Source: Winogradskyella sp. (GTDB lineage: Bacteria > Bacteroidota > Bacteroidia > Flavobacteriales > Flavobacteriaceae). From it: DNA of 64,000 bases. Shown piece after piece: positions 52,209 to 61,228 of this stretch. The DNA is taken from assembly GCF_028289625.1 (NCBI RefSeq), contig NZ_JANQOM010000020.1, forward strand, positions 62,001 to 126,000, read 5' to 3'. The first letter of the stretch is position 1, and each line of letters starts with the position of its first letter. The notes below the pieces were generated by a model, which worked only from the letters and a program-made list of their open reading frames with translations, made no database searches and was not told the origin of the DNA. Both the position numbers and the translations under genes were made by a program.

Positions 52209-53309
52209 TTAAAGTACGCCTTTCTGCTTCTTTAAGAAGGCATCAGCTTGATGCTGCATTAACTCTCTTGCCTTTTTACGTTTGTAATTCATTACTTCTT
52301 CTTCATCGGCAATTTCGGTATAAACCTTATTGTTAATAGCGTTATCAGTTTGTACAAGAAGCTTACGTTCAGCAACCTGTTGCATCGTCCAACTCTGAAC
52401 CACGGTTTCCTGATCCTGTAGCTTGTAATCATATTCCCCTTTAGGCGATAATAGTTTAGCGATGATTGGCGAGGTTTCAATAGCTAAAAACAGTAAGAAT
52501 ATAAAGAATGAAGGTAACCAAGGTAATTCACCCAAAGCATTTACACGCGCCATTAAACCGTCAAAGTTATCAATAACGGGTTGGGATTCGGCGACATTAG
52601 CTTTATAATCCCCTTGTAGGGTAATGATTTCGTTTTCTATTGCCGAAATCTTAGCCTTATTATCTTGCTTCAATTGTTGCAATTCGGCTAATGCTGCATC
52701 ATGTTTTTCGCGCTTTTCTTTGTAAACAGGCCCTTTACCTAATTTCATGGTGCCAGAAGTCCCTTCGGCTTCTGTGATATAAGTATCGTAAAGTGCATTC
52801 ACCTCTGTTTCTTTGGTGTCAATTTGAGCTTGTAATCCTAATATCTGATTTTCTAATTCCGCGATTTTAGGATTAAACTGTTCTGCAATTTGATTTTGAT
52901 TGGCCAGCGTTAAATCGTTCTTCTGTTCTAGAAGGACTTGATTTATTTCCTTTTCGAAAATTTTAAGCTCTAAAGGCTTAGAAATAACAATAGCTATAAT
53001 AACAGCTAGGAAAATTCTAGGGGTAGCCTGAAGAATTTCATCTAAAACATTGTCACGTTTCTTTATGGTTGAGACAATATAGCGATCTAGATTAAAAATA
53101 AGCAAGCCCCAAATGATTCCAAAGAAAATAGACGTATATAGATTGTCAAAAACAGTATAAAGCGCATAACTAGAGGCTATAGTAGCCATTAATGCTGTAA
53201 AAAATACGGTTGCTCCAATACCAGCGTATTTATTTTGTTCACCAATAGAACAGTCGTTTAAGATATCGGTATCGGATCCAGAACATAAAATAAAGAATTG
53301 CTTTAACAT
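52209..53309 (-). CDS. DUF4407 domain membrane protein
   Basis: 366 residues. Four membrane helices: three near 28-115 and one near 263-283 ('LPSFFIFLLFLAIETSPII'). The central ~150 residues are a charged coiled coil ('IAELENQILGLQAQIDTKETEV' in part). The start 'MLKQFFILCSGSDTDIL' and 'GLLIFNLDRYIVSTI' are DUF4407 hallmarks. Function unknown; common in Bacteroidetes and phage-related contexts. Confidence 0.87.
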   Translation of the reverse strand: MLKQFFILCSGSDTDILNDCSIGEQNKYAGIGATVFFTALMATIASSYALYTVFDNLYTSIFFGIIWGLLIFNLDRYIVSTIKKRDNVLDEILQATPRIFLAVIIAIVISKPLELKIFEKEINQVLLEQKNDLTLANQNQIAEQFNPKIAELENQILGLQAQIDTKETEVNALYDTYITEAEGTSGTMKLGKGPVYKEKREKHDAALAELQQLKQDNKAKISAIENEIITLQGDYKANVAESQPVIDNFDGLMARVNALGELPWLPSFFIFLLFLAIETSPIIAKLLSPKGEYDYKLQDQETVVQSWTMQQVAERKLLVQTDNAINNKVYTEIADEEEVMNYKRKKARELMQHQADAFLKKQKGVL

Positions 53310-53374
53310 AAGCAGAGGTTTTGATTGATAGTATATTAGAACGCAAAAACTATGGTTTTGTTACATAAAGCAAT

Positions 53375-53400
53375 GAAAAAAGCCTCACGAAATGAGGCTT
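53375..53400 (-). terminator. Terminator of the large BlaR1-like gene
   Basis: AGCCTCA (53381-53387) and TGAGGCT (53393-53399) form a stem; on the minus strand it is followed by 'tttttt'. It lies 23 bp after the stop at 53423. Confidence 0.82.
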
Positions 53401-53422
53401 AGGCTTTAAAATCTGTAAATCT

Positions 53423-56400
53423 TTATAAAGTTAGATTAGAAATCCCATATTTTTTGAATAATTCACCAAGTTTGGCTACGTGACTCCTTAGAATTTCAGA
53501 AGTGTCATTGTTTAATACAAGCTGATATATTGGGTGCTCTCTAAATTTACCGTTTATTTCCATGGTATTAAATCTAATATCATCCTTAATAAGTATCACT
53601 TCAATGTCATCTTGATACTCTGGCGATTTTGATGGCTTGGATCTAAACTTCTTAAAATCCTTGGTATCAGAAAAAACAAAAGTATTTGTTTTTTCTAGCT
53701 CTGATAATTTCGCAACTAGGGATTCTAAGGTATTTAAAGAAACTAGATTGAAGTTTTTTAGACTGCCATCCTTACTGATTTTATATGTCCCATCTTCAGA
53801 AATTGATATGAACACTTTACGTCGACCATCTTCATTTTTTACAGACTCTTTTTCTAGTTTATAAGTGCCTATGGGAATGACAATCGGATCATTCTTATCG
53901 AGTAAATCTAGACCAGGAAAAAAGTCAGTTTCCCTTTTGTTAAATATTGATGAGACTTTTAATTCTTCTTCTGTTAAATGCTTATTAACCTTGTAGTAGG
54001 ACTTACCATCTTTAAGAATTTTAACATAAGGAGCAAAAGGCGTAATAGGTAATTTCAGATTTTTCTTTTCATCCTTTGATAAGGAAAAGAAATACATCTG
54101 TCTGAGTTCTACCCACAAATCACTCATTTTCTTTTTTTGCTCCTTGGACTTCTTTACAAAATGAGGTTTGGTGTGGCGCATTGCTTCATATTCGGCATAT
54201 TTTTTTAGATATGTTTTTTTCAATTCAAAGTCATTAAGTGCGGTTTCATCATAAGATATAGGGTTTGGGCCACCTTTACTTTTTTGAGATTTCACAGGTC
54301 GTGCAATAATTTTTTCGGTTTCTTGCTCGTAGTTTTTAAAGATTGCATTATAAATTTTTTGCAAATCATTATAGCTCATTTTAGCTCCTTTTTTATTTGA
54401 AAAGGTTAAGGTGCTATTTGTATTTCCGGTGTCAAAGCGAACATCTGATTCTGGATATTTCAATATATAATTCTCAATCTCTTCTGCACTACTTTTCTTC
54501 CCATTCAGGCGATAGCTCAGTGGTTTTGTTTGTCTTTTACTAACTTTTAAAATGAGTTTTCTAATTGTATAATCATCTGGCGTGTTTGATGATTTAACGT
54601 TAGTGTTTTTAGTTTCCTTTTTTAGTTTTTTGAGCTTTTCAGAACGCTCTTTCATAAGGGCCTTGGTTTGTTTTTTCAATTGCTTTTTTTCCTCAGTTCT
54701 TAAGGCTTTTACCGGCTTAGGCGGCTCAGGACGTTTTACGGACATCATCTCTTTTATTCTAGACTTTTGGTCTTTAGGTGGTTTAGGTGGTTTTGGCGGT
54801 GCTGGTGGAAATTTTGGCCAAGCCTCAGCATTTTTACGTTGCTCATCTGTCATTAGATTTTTATAGATGTGCATGTAATGTTCAACTTCTTTTTGTTTAA
54901 CTATAGGATAGGCATTTACATCATCATTTTCTTCAGCTTTCCTCACAGCTGTATTAATTTTTCTTGCCCAAGTGTTATATTCGGTAATTTGTTGCTTGGT
55001 AGCGCTCTCCTGTATATCGTTTATTAGAATTAACACAGGAGGGATATCTAGATTTCCACTATTTTCTATGTCAAATATGGTTACAATTTGATTTCCTATT
55101 AAATCATCGACTCTGGATTTTATGCTTTCAGTTAATACTTTGCCCTTAACTTTAATTGGGTTATTATCAGGGAACATAATTTTGAACCCACTTACATCAT
55201 ATCGTTTAAGGGTAACTTTAAGTTCTCTTAATTGTGATTTTGAAAGTTCTAAGCCCACATCATTTAAAGGAATGTTATTTATGATTGCATACTCTGTTTT
55301 ATTTAAAGTTGAATTAGAGAGCTTTACTATATATTTACCATTAGCATCTTTTTGGGTCAACATATCTGTTCGCTTACCTTTATTGTTTTTGGCAATGCTT
55401 CTTGCTTTTTCTGGTGTAATCTTGTTGTCATCTAGATAAAATGAAGCACCGAGTTGTTCCATTTCTATGATGTACTCTAAAAATGAAGGATTATATGTTT
55501 CTTGAGGGTTCCCAAAATTAGGCCCACCTTTAGACTTTTTTATTGGAGGTGGGGGCGGTGGAAGGGTTGCTTTTTCCTCTTCAGTTAAATCTTCATACTT
55601 CTTATAGTATGTTTTTCCGTTTAGGGTAATCTTTGTATAAGGTCTTACAGGAGATATTGGTCGTTTTACTTTAGCTTTATTGGCTTTAGACATCCTAAAA
55701 TACATACCGCCTAAATCAGAAAATAAGGCTTCCATTTTCTTCTGTTCATTTTCAGTTTTATTGATAAAGTGAGGTGGAGTATCTTGAAGTTTTTTATAGA
55801 CTTCGTATTTTTTATTATAAGCCTTTACCACATCGTTTTTTGTGCCTAGTACAGTAATTAAAAAATGATCGGTTTTTTTATGTAATTCGTTTAAGGAACT
55901 TAAAAACTCTTCAGAGCAGTTTTGGGTTTCTAAATCTAGATAAGTGATTTCAAAATCTTCAGAGGTCCAATTTGATGTAATGTCGTTTAAATCTTCTACA
56001 TAGGTGCTTAAACTTGATTTTTTATTGCCGATAAAAAGCGTATTATTTGTGGCTTTCATGTTTAGTACCTTAGCTTTTCTCTCTTTTTTTAGTGGAGAGG
56101 GAGGTATGCTCGTCATACCTAACTGGTTTATGGCTTGCCTTTTGTTTTTTCTTAAAGAAAATGCTAAATCAACCCATGCTGTGCCATTAAGGCCATTGAG
56201 TTCTACACCTACTTCAGTGGGTTTAATTGAAAAGGCAAACTTATCGGAATCAATAGTCGATCCGTTAGAAAATCCGTAATCATTTATGATGTAAGGTGTA
56301 GCTTTTGGCTCTAAAGTAATATGGCTCCATTTACATCCGGTTTCGCACCTTAGTTCTATGGTATTATTGTTTTTTTCAACAGTAACTAGAAAAAGATTAG

Positions 56401-57295
56401 TTTCAAGATCTTCTACGCTTTTTATCACTTCCTTGCGTTCGGCAAAACTGTAAAAGAGAATAGCAACAATGGGAAGCAGCAGCATTGTGCTCAACCACAT
56501 TTTGGTTTTTGATGTTTGTGTTTTCATAACTGTAAATCGTTTTTTGAATGATGAATAATTGATGGCACTCGCTAGTTGTTGATTTTGAGTGCTCGATGAA
56601 AATTGTAAAAGTATGTTTTGATAGTTCTTGGGATCTGTACCTTGATTTAGAACTGCAGCGTCAGCCAAAAATTCATGGTTAAGTTTAACATGATGTTTTA
56701 GCACATAAATCAATGGATGAAACCAAAAGACAATTTGAAGCAACTCGAGGAGCAAAATATCCATACTGTGTAGTTGCTTTGCATGTGTTTGTTCGTGTAG
56801 TAAAACTTCATTAGGGATGCCCTTGTTTTCGAAACGTTGTTTGTTTAAAAAGATATACTTAAAAAATGAGTGTGGTATGCGGTAAGAATGAAGTAGAACA
56901 TAGATAAAGGGATGTTCTGATATCTTTTCGCTTTTTGCAATTATATGCGTAAGATTTATAATATTAATCACAAATCGTCCAAAAAATATAATGACGCCAA
57001 TGGTGTAAATGGACCATAAGATAGTTTCTAAATCTATGGAAGGTTCTTCTGCTATTGCTGTTTCTACATAAGAAGATCCAATAGGAGGAATTAATGAAGA
57101 AAAATCTTCAAAATCACTGACAACGGGTTCTACATAATAGGTGATTGTTAAAAGCGGAATAATTAATGACATAACCACGGTTCCGAGAAGATAATACCTC
57201 TTGAACCTATGCATGTTTTGCTTTTCAAGTAAAAACAAATAGACTAAACAAAACACAGCTAGGCATGCTGAAAATTTAAATAGGTACATTTCCAT
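53423..57295 (-). CDS. Very large BlaR1-like M56 metalloprotease
   Basis: 1290 residues, more than twice the length of classical BlaR1. Residues 1-300: membrane helices with the M56 site 'VLLHEQTHAKQLHSMD' and 'KLNHEFLADAAV'. Beyond the helix near 270-285 is a ~1000-residue periplasmic part of repeated units: 'LNGKTYYKKYEDLTEEEKATLPP' near 580-605 is echoed by 'KDGKSYYKVNKHLTEEELK' near 1125, and 'SKGGPNFGNPQETYNPSF' by 'SKGGPNPISYDETALNDF'. Proline-rich linkers (PPPPPP; PPAPPKPPKPPK) may span the cell wall. Operon with the BlaI gene 2 bp upstream. Confidence 0.85.
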   Translation of the reverse strand: MEMYLFKFSACLAVFCLVYLFLLEKQNMHRFKRYYLLGTVVMSLIIPLLTITYYVEPVVSDFEDFSSLIPPIGSSYVETAIAEEPSIDLETILWSIYTIGVIIFFGRFVINIINLTHIIAKSEKISEHPFIYVLLHSYRIPHSFFKYIFLNKQRFENKGIPNEVLLHEQTHAKQLHSMDILLLELLQIVFWFHPLIYVLKHHVKLNHEFLADAAVLNQGTDPKNYQNILLQFSSSTQNQQLASAINYSSFKKRFTVMKTQTSKTKMWLSTMLLLPIVAILFYSFAERKEVIKSVEDLETNLFLVTVEKNNNTIELRCETGCKWSHITLEPKATPYIINDYGFSNGSTIDSDKFAFSIKPTEVGVELNGLNGTAWVDLAFSLRKNKRQAINQLGMTSIPPSPLKKERKAKVLNMKATNNTLFIGNKKSSLSTYVEDLNDITSNWTSEDFEITYLDLETQNCSEEFLSSLNELHKKTDHFLITVLGTKNDVVKAYNKKYEVYKKLQDTPPHFINKTENEQKKMEALFSDLGGMYFRMSKANKAKVKRPISPVRPYTKITLNGKTYYKKYEDLTEEEKATLPPPPPPIKKSKGGPNFGNPQETYNPSFLEYIIEMEQLGASFYLDDNKITPEKARSIAKNNKGKRTDMLTQKDANGKYIVKLSNSTLNKTEYAIINNIPLNDVGLELSKSQLRELKVTLKRYDVSGFKIMFPDNNPIKVKGKVLTESIKSRVDDLIGNQIVTIFDIENSGNLDIPPVLILINDIQESATKQQITEYNTWARKINTAVRKAEENDDVNAYPIVKQKEVEHYMHIYKNLMTDEQRKNAEAWPKFPPAPPKPPKPPKDQKSRIKEMMSVKRPEPPKPVKALRTEEKKQLKKQTKALMKERSEKLKKLKKETKNTNVKSSNTPDDYTIRKLILKVSKRQTKPLSYRLNGKKSSAEEIENYILKYPESDVRFDTGNTNSTLTFSNKKGAKMSYNDLQKIYNAIFKNYEQETEKIIARPVKSQKSKGGPNPISYDETALNDFELKKTYLKKYAEYEAMRHTKPHFVKKSKEQKKKMSDLWVELRQMYFFSLSKDEKKNLKLPITPFAPYVKILKDGKSYYKVNKHLTEEELKVSSIFNKRETDFFPGLDLLDKNDPIVIPIGTYKLEKESVKNEDGRRKVFISISEDGTYKISKDGSLKNFNLVSLNTLESLVAKLSELEKTNTFVFSDTKDFKKFRSKPSKSPEYQDDIEVILIKDDIRFNTMEINGKFREHPIYQLVLNNDTSEILRSHVAKLGELFKKYGISNLTL

Positions 57296-57297
57296 GT

Positions 57298-57663
57298 TTA
57301 CTTATTTTTGATTTCTTTGTCTATAATAGACTTAAGCTCCTCAAGTTCTTCTTTTGTTAAATCCGTTTTTCTTGTAAAGAAAGATGCAAACTGTGAGGCA
57401 CTGTCATTAAAGAATGTTTTAATTAAACCATTAACGTGTTTAGAAAAGTAATCTTCTTTTTTAACTAGAGGATAATACTCCCTAGACTTACCATAGGTCT
57501 TATAGGCTACAAATCCTTTGCCAATCATTCGTTTTAATAAAGTGGCGATTGTTGTCGTTGCAGGTCTAGGCTCAGGGTAAGAATCTAAAAGCTCTTTCAT
57601 GAAAGCTTTTTCGAGTTTCCAGAGGTATTGCATTAATTGTTCTTCGGTTTTTGAAAGGTTCAT
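57298..57663 (-). CDS. BlaI/MecI family transcriptional repressor, second copy
   Basis: 121 residues. Winged helix 'LSKTEEQLMQYLWKLEKAF' and recognition region 'PATTTIATLLKRMIGKGFV', then the dimer tail. Paralogue of the protein at 11693 but with a different recognition helix, matching the different operators. It forms a two-gene unit with the 1290-residue partner. Confidence 0.93.
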   Translation of the reverse strand: MNLSKTEEQLMQYLWKLEKAFMKELLDSYPEPRPATTTIATLLKRMIGKGFVAYKTYGKSREYYPLVKKEDYFSKHVNGLIKTFFNDSASQFASFFTRKTDLTKEELEELKSIIDKEIKNK

Positions 57664-57664
57664 A

Positions 57665-57728
57665 TTCTACAATATTAGAATTAACTCTACAAATGTAGAA
57701 TTAAATTTTGTATTCTACAAATGTAGAT
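57665..57728 (-). promoter_or_regulatory. Three BlaI operators of the TACANNTGTA type
   Basis: Dyads TTCTACAATATTAGAA (57665-57680), CTCTACAAATGTAGAA (57685-57700) and TTCTACAAATGTAGAT (57713-57728). The last two contain TACANNTGTA, the classical MecI/BlaI core. On the minus strand the second dyad includes TACATTTG (57690-57697), a perfect -7 box, so the repressor would sit right on the promoter. Confidence 0.85.
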
Positions 57729-57743
57729 TAAAAAAAATTGTAA

Positions 57744-58997
57744 CTATCGATTGTAAGGGCGCTCGTTTATCCATCTAAACCCTCTTGTTTTTAATGGAAA
57801 ATCGTTAAGGTCTTTTTTAAATAAATGCACTTCGATACTGTCATTTTCCAGGCGTCCAAATAATTTTAGGTAGTGAGCATTAGGATGATGATACTGTAGG
57901 TTTAAACTATCTTTTTCCTTAGTGGATATATACATATTTATAGTATTCTCTACGCTATCAACTTCAAATTTATAACGTTCTAAGTTAGCATTCATAGCTT
58001 TAACATCAGCTATGCCCTTACGCTCTATAACTAAATAACGCCAACGCGAATCTTCTGTTAACAAGGGAGGAATGGTATCCGAGTTTTTGATGAACGTACT
58101 TACTTCCCAAATCCCATATAGCTTTGGAGGTTCATCGGTAAAAGCTTTAAAGCGTTGTTCTGCGTTGTAACCAAAAATACCAGCTAAAACCAAAATCAAT
58201 AATAGCCCAATGGTCTTTATCCAAAAAATTGTCTTATGGTACTGCTCATCTTTAATAGGATGGAAGCTTTTTTGAAACTTTATTTGCTTATCTTGGATAA
58301 ATACCGACATAAATCTTGTTGAATCTGATAGAAATAATATCAAAGCCAAAAGCACCAAATGCATTGAAAATAACTTCACGGGAATATCGAACATTAAATT
58401 CATCATGGCGACTTGTGTCATAACACCAATAATAACAAATGCTCCTAAGGTTACGGTTCGTTTAGGTATTAATAATAAACCACCAAGGATCTCCATGAAA
58501 CCAGCAAACATTCCAAAACCTTTAGAATAGCCCATATATGTCCATGCCAATCCCATAGGGGAAAGTTTTCCGATGGGTTGTAATAATTTAACTAATGGAA
58601 GTGGCTGAAACTGAATTTGAAACACTTTTACAAAACCATAAGTCAACATAAAAAAGATTAAAAAAACTCTAATAATCACAAATAACCAGTATTGGAATTT
58701 ATTATAGCTTTGACGTTTTCTGTCTAATAGTGTCCAGAAAGTAAAACCCCAAAGCGCTAATACGATTCCAACAAAAAATGTAATATAAGAGTAGGTATAA
58801 TCTCCACTGCCGTAGCCGTTAATTTCATACGAGTAGTTAATGCCTAAAAATTGCTTTCCAAACCAACGAAATGGCGTTTCCAAAAACGAATTGAAAAACA
58901 TCAGAAAGATGTAAGTGCAGACATAAAAACTAATAAACCTAAAAACAAGCTTTCGTCCTAAACTCCAATTAGAACTGTATGTCTGTGATAGCAACAA
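57744..58997 (-). CDS. DoxX-like membrane protein
   Basis: 417 residues with about seven hydrophobic segments. 'LTYGFVKVFQIQFQPLP' and 'YSKGFGMFAGFMEILGGLLLIPKRT' (in parts) are typical of the DoxX family, which sometimes takes part in redox or quinone-linked reactions. The last ~130 residues after the final helix are a soluble domain ('PKLYGIWEVSTFIKNSDTIPP'). It starts next to the M20 peptidase stop, with 0 bp between the genes. Confidence 0.7.
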   Translation of the reverse strand: MLLSQTYSSNWSLGRKLVFRFISFYVCTYIFLMFFNSFLETPFRWFGKQFLGINYSYEINGYGSGDYTYSYITFFVGIVLALWGFTFWTLLDRKRQSYNKFQYWLFVIIRVFLIFFMLTYGFVKVFQIQFQPLPLVKLLQPIGKLSPMGLAWTYMGYSKGFGMFAGFMEILGGLLLIPKRTVTLGAFVIIGVMTQVAMMNLMFDIPVKLFSMHLVLLALILFLSDSTRFMSVFIQDKQIKFQKSFHPIKDEQYHKTIFWIKTIGLLLILVLAGIFGYNAEQRFKAFTDEPPKLYGIWEVSTFIKNSDTIPPLLTEDSRWRYLVIERKGIADVKAMNANLERYKFEVDSVENTINMYISTKEKDSLNLQYHHPNAHYLKLFGRLENDSIEVHLFKKDLNDFPLKTRGFRWINERPYNR

Positions 58998-60386
58998 CTA
59001 TGAGTATAATTCAGTGAAATACTTATAGAACCAAGGAATGGTTTCGATCCCTTTTAAGTAATTCCAAATGCCAAAATGCTCATTTGGTGAGTGGATGGCG
59101 TCACTATCTAAACCAAAGCCCATTAAAATGGTTTTACTTTTTAACTCTTTTTCAAAAAGTGCTACAATAGGAATACTACCTCCACTACGTTGAGGAATGG
59201 GAGTTTTGCCAAAGGTCTGTTCGTAGGCTTTAGAGGCTGCTTGATAACCAATACTGTCAATCGGTGTTACATAGCCCTGTCCACCATGATGTGGTGTTAC
59301 TTTTACTTTTACACCTTTAGGGGCAATACTTTCAAAATGCGTTTTGAATAGCTCCGTGATTTCTTCCCAGTCTTGATGTGGTACCAAACGCATCGAAATC
59401 TTTGCGAATGCTTTACTGGCAATGACTGTTTTTGCACCTTCACCAATATAGCCTCCCCAAATTCCATTAACATCCAATGTAGGACGAATGGAGTTACGCT
59501 CATTAGTCGTATACCCCTTTTCACCATAAACAGCATCAATAGCCAATGCGCTTTTATAGGCCTCGAGTGAAAAAGGAGCTTTGGCCATTTCGGCACGTTC
59601 AGCATCAGAGAGGTTTTCTACCTTGTCATAAAATCCTGGAATGGTAATATGATTATTTTCATCATGTAGCGAAGCTATCATTTTCGTCAAAACATTAATT
59701 GGATTGGCGACAGCGCCACCATACAAACCAGAATGTAAATCGCGATTGGGTCCGGTAACTTCAACTTCCACATAGCTTAAACCCCTTAATCCAGTAGTAA
59801 TTGAAGGTACATCTTTAGCAATCATTCCTGTATCAGAGATAAGTATCACATCGTTTTTGAGCTTTTCTCTATTGTTAGCTACAAAAACACCCAGGTTTTC
59901 ACTTCCAACTTCTTCTTCGCCTTCAATCATAAACTTTACATTACATGGTAATTCGTTATGCTTTGTCATATACTCTAAAGCTTTAACATGCATGTACATC
60001 TGACCTTTGTCATCACAGGCTCCTCTGGCAAAAATAGCACCATCTGGATGTAAGTCCGTGTTTTGAATAACAGGTTCAAAAGGGGGTGAATTCCATAAAT
60101 CCAGAGGGTCAGGTGGTTGCACATCGTAATGACCATAGACTAGAACAGTTGGCAAATTTTTGTCAATTATTTTTTCGCCATAGACAATAGGATATCCATC
60201 TGTCTTACAGACTTCCACATGGTCACATCCAGCATCTTCTAGACTAGTTTTAATAGCATCTGCTGTTTTTAAGACATCCGTTCTATAGGCAGAATCTGCA
60301 CTGATGGATGGCATTTTTAAAAGTGCTATAAGTTCATCTAAAAACCGTTGTTTGTGCTCGCTGATATAAGAATTTATGTTTTGCAT
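58998..60386 (-). CDS. M20 family metallo-dipeptidase
   Basis: 462 residues, no signal. Zinc and catalytic motifs: 'VYGHYDVQPPDPLDLW', 'GACDDKGQMYMHV', 'EGEEEVGSENL', and the dimerisation domain 'DLHSGLYGGAVANP'. The C-terminal 'DAIHSPNEHFGIWNYLKGIE' carries the last metal ligand. It is a cytosolic non-specific dipeptidase or peptidase-V-like enzyme. Co-directional with the DoxX-like gene. Confidence 0.92.
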   Translation of the reverse strand: MQNINSYISEHKQRFLDELIALLKMPSISADSAYRTDVLKTADAIKTSLEDAGCDHVEVCKTDGYPIVYGEKIIDKNLPTVLVYGHYDVQPPDPLDLWNSPPFEPVIQNTDLHPDGAIFARGACDDKGQMYMHVKALEYMTKHNELPCNVKFMIEGEEEVGSENLGVFVANNREKLKNDVILISDTGMIAKDVPSITTGLRGLSYVEVEVTGPNRDLHSGLYGGAVANPINVLTKMIASLHDENNHITIPGFYDKVENLSDAERAEMAKAPFSLEAYKSALAIDAVYGEKGYTTNERNSIRPTLDVNGIWGGYIGEGAKTVIASKAFAKISMRLVPHQDWEEITELFKTHFESIAPKGVKVKVTPHHGGQGYVTPIDSIGYQAASKAYEQTFGKTPIPQRSGGSIPIVALFEKELKSKTILMGFGLDSDAIHSPNEHFGIWNYLKGIETIPWFYKYFTELYS

Positions 60387-60450
60387 AATACGAAATGATT
60401 TCTAACAAAAATAAGAAAAACTAATGCGAATATTTCTTGGTGGATTGCTA

Positions 60451-60480
60451 TTTGAATATTGAAACTATTGTTTATATTTG
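60451..60480 (+). promoter_or_regulatory. Promoter of tRNA-Leu
   Basis: TTTG (60451-60454) and TATATTTG (60473-60480), 18 bp apart, match the Bacteroidetes consensus. The tRNA begins 27 bp after the box. Confidence 0.78.
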
Positions 60481-60507
60481 CATCCCAATAAAAAATTGGG
60501 ACTAATT

Positions 60508-60589
60508 GCAGGCGTGGTGGAATTGGTAGACACGCTAGACTTAGGATCTAGTGCCGCGAGGTGTGCGAGTTCGAGTCTCGCCGCCTGTA
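60508..60589 (+). tRNA. tRNA-Leu (TAG)
   Basis: 82 nt with a long variable arm, as expected for class II tRNAs. Acceptor GCAGGCG pairs with CGCCTGT (G-U at the end), the anticodon loop CTTAGGA gives TAG at 60542-60544, T arm has GTTCGAGTC, discriminator A. CCA is not encoded. Confidence 0.96.
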
Positions 60590-60597
60590 CGAATCAG

Positions 60598-60628
60598 AGC
60601 TTCAGTTTTGAAACTGGGGCTTTTTTTG
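60598..60628 (+). terminator. Terminator after tRNA-Leu
   Basis: 'agcttcagttt' pairs, with one wobble and a mismatch, with 'aaactggggct', then T7. Confidence 0.8.
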
Positions 60629-60766
60629 GGTCGTCATTCTTCTATTTTAAAGGTATAGTTTGAGTAATTCTCTAGTGAATAAATATCATTATTAAGTTCG
60701 ATTTTATGCAACATTTATACTTTTGATAATTATCCGAATCTTTATCCTAAGTTACTTGTCAAAAAC

Positions 60767-61050
60767 CTACAAGTAAGCATTAAGAGGCTTATTTATAATT
60801 ATTGAAATTCTTATGTTACTTAAACCCATCAGGAAAATGCTAATCTCAATATCCCAAATTAGTGGTAGTAAAATATAAATCACTACGGTCGCTACAATTA
60901 TGGAAATGATATTCATCCAAAACCCTATACGTAGCATTTGTGGAATACTTAAAAAACCTGAACTGAATACAACACCCTCCTTCGATAGTCCTTCTGGTTT
61001 AAAAAAAGTAAGATTAATATGAACAAGAGCGCTCCGGTAACCAAACCCAA
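60767..61050 (-). pseudogene. C-terminal remnant of a DASS/SLC13-type anion transporter
   Basis: The 569-bp gap before uxaB has no intact gene, but the minus strand carries a frame ending at 60767 with 'GVVFSSGFLSIPQMLRIGFW' followed by 'MNIISIIVATVVIYILLPLIW'. This resembles the last helix region of sodium:dicarboxylate/sulfate symporters ('NAIVFGSG...IPQM.RAGFWLNI'). The rest of the transporter and a start codon are missing. Downstream of 61050 sequence is AT-rich without a frame. Confidence 0.5.
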
Positions 61051-61228
61051 ATATTGGATTCTATTTATTTCAACTTTTGTAATCGCCTGTTTTTTGTTCC
61101 ACTTCTTGTTGGTTAATATTGTACGTTGACTATAAATAGCTTCTCGCTTTTACTATTACTAATAATAAATGGGTTATTAGCTTTATCAAAGAAAAATTTT
61201 AGAATCAATGTTATAGGTTATTCGCACA

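Noticed and set aside
54582..54866. Plus-strand glycine/serine-rich ORF
   Set aside because: Shadow of the proline-rich linker of the minus-strand BlaR1-like gene.
60478..60663. 61-codon ORF across the tRNA-Leu gene
   Set aside because: It is a translation of the tRNA itself.
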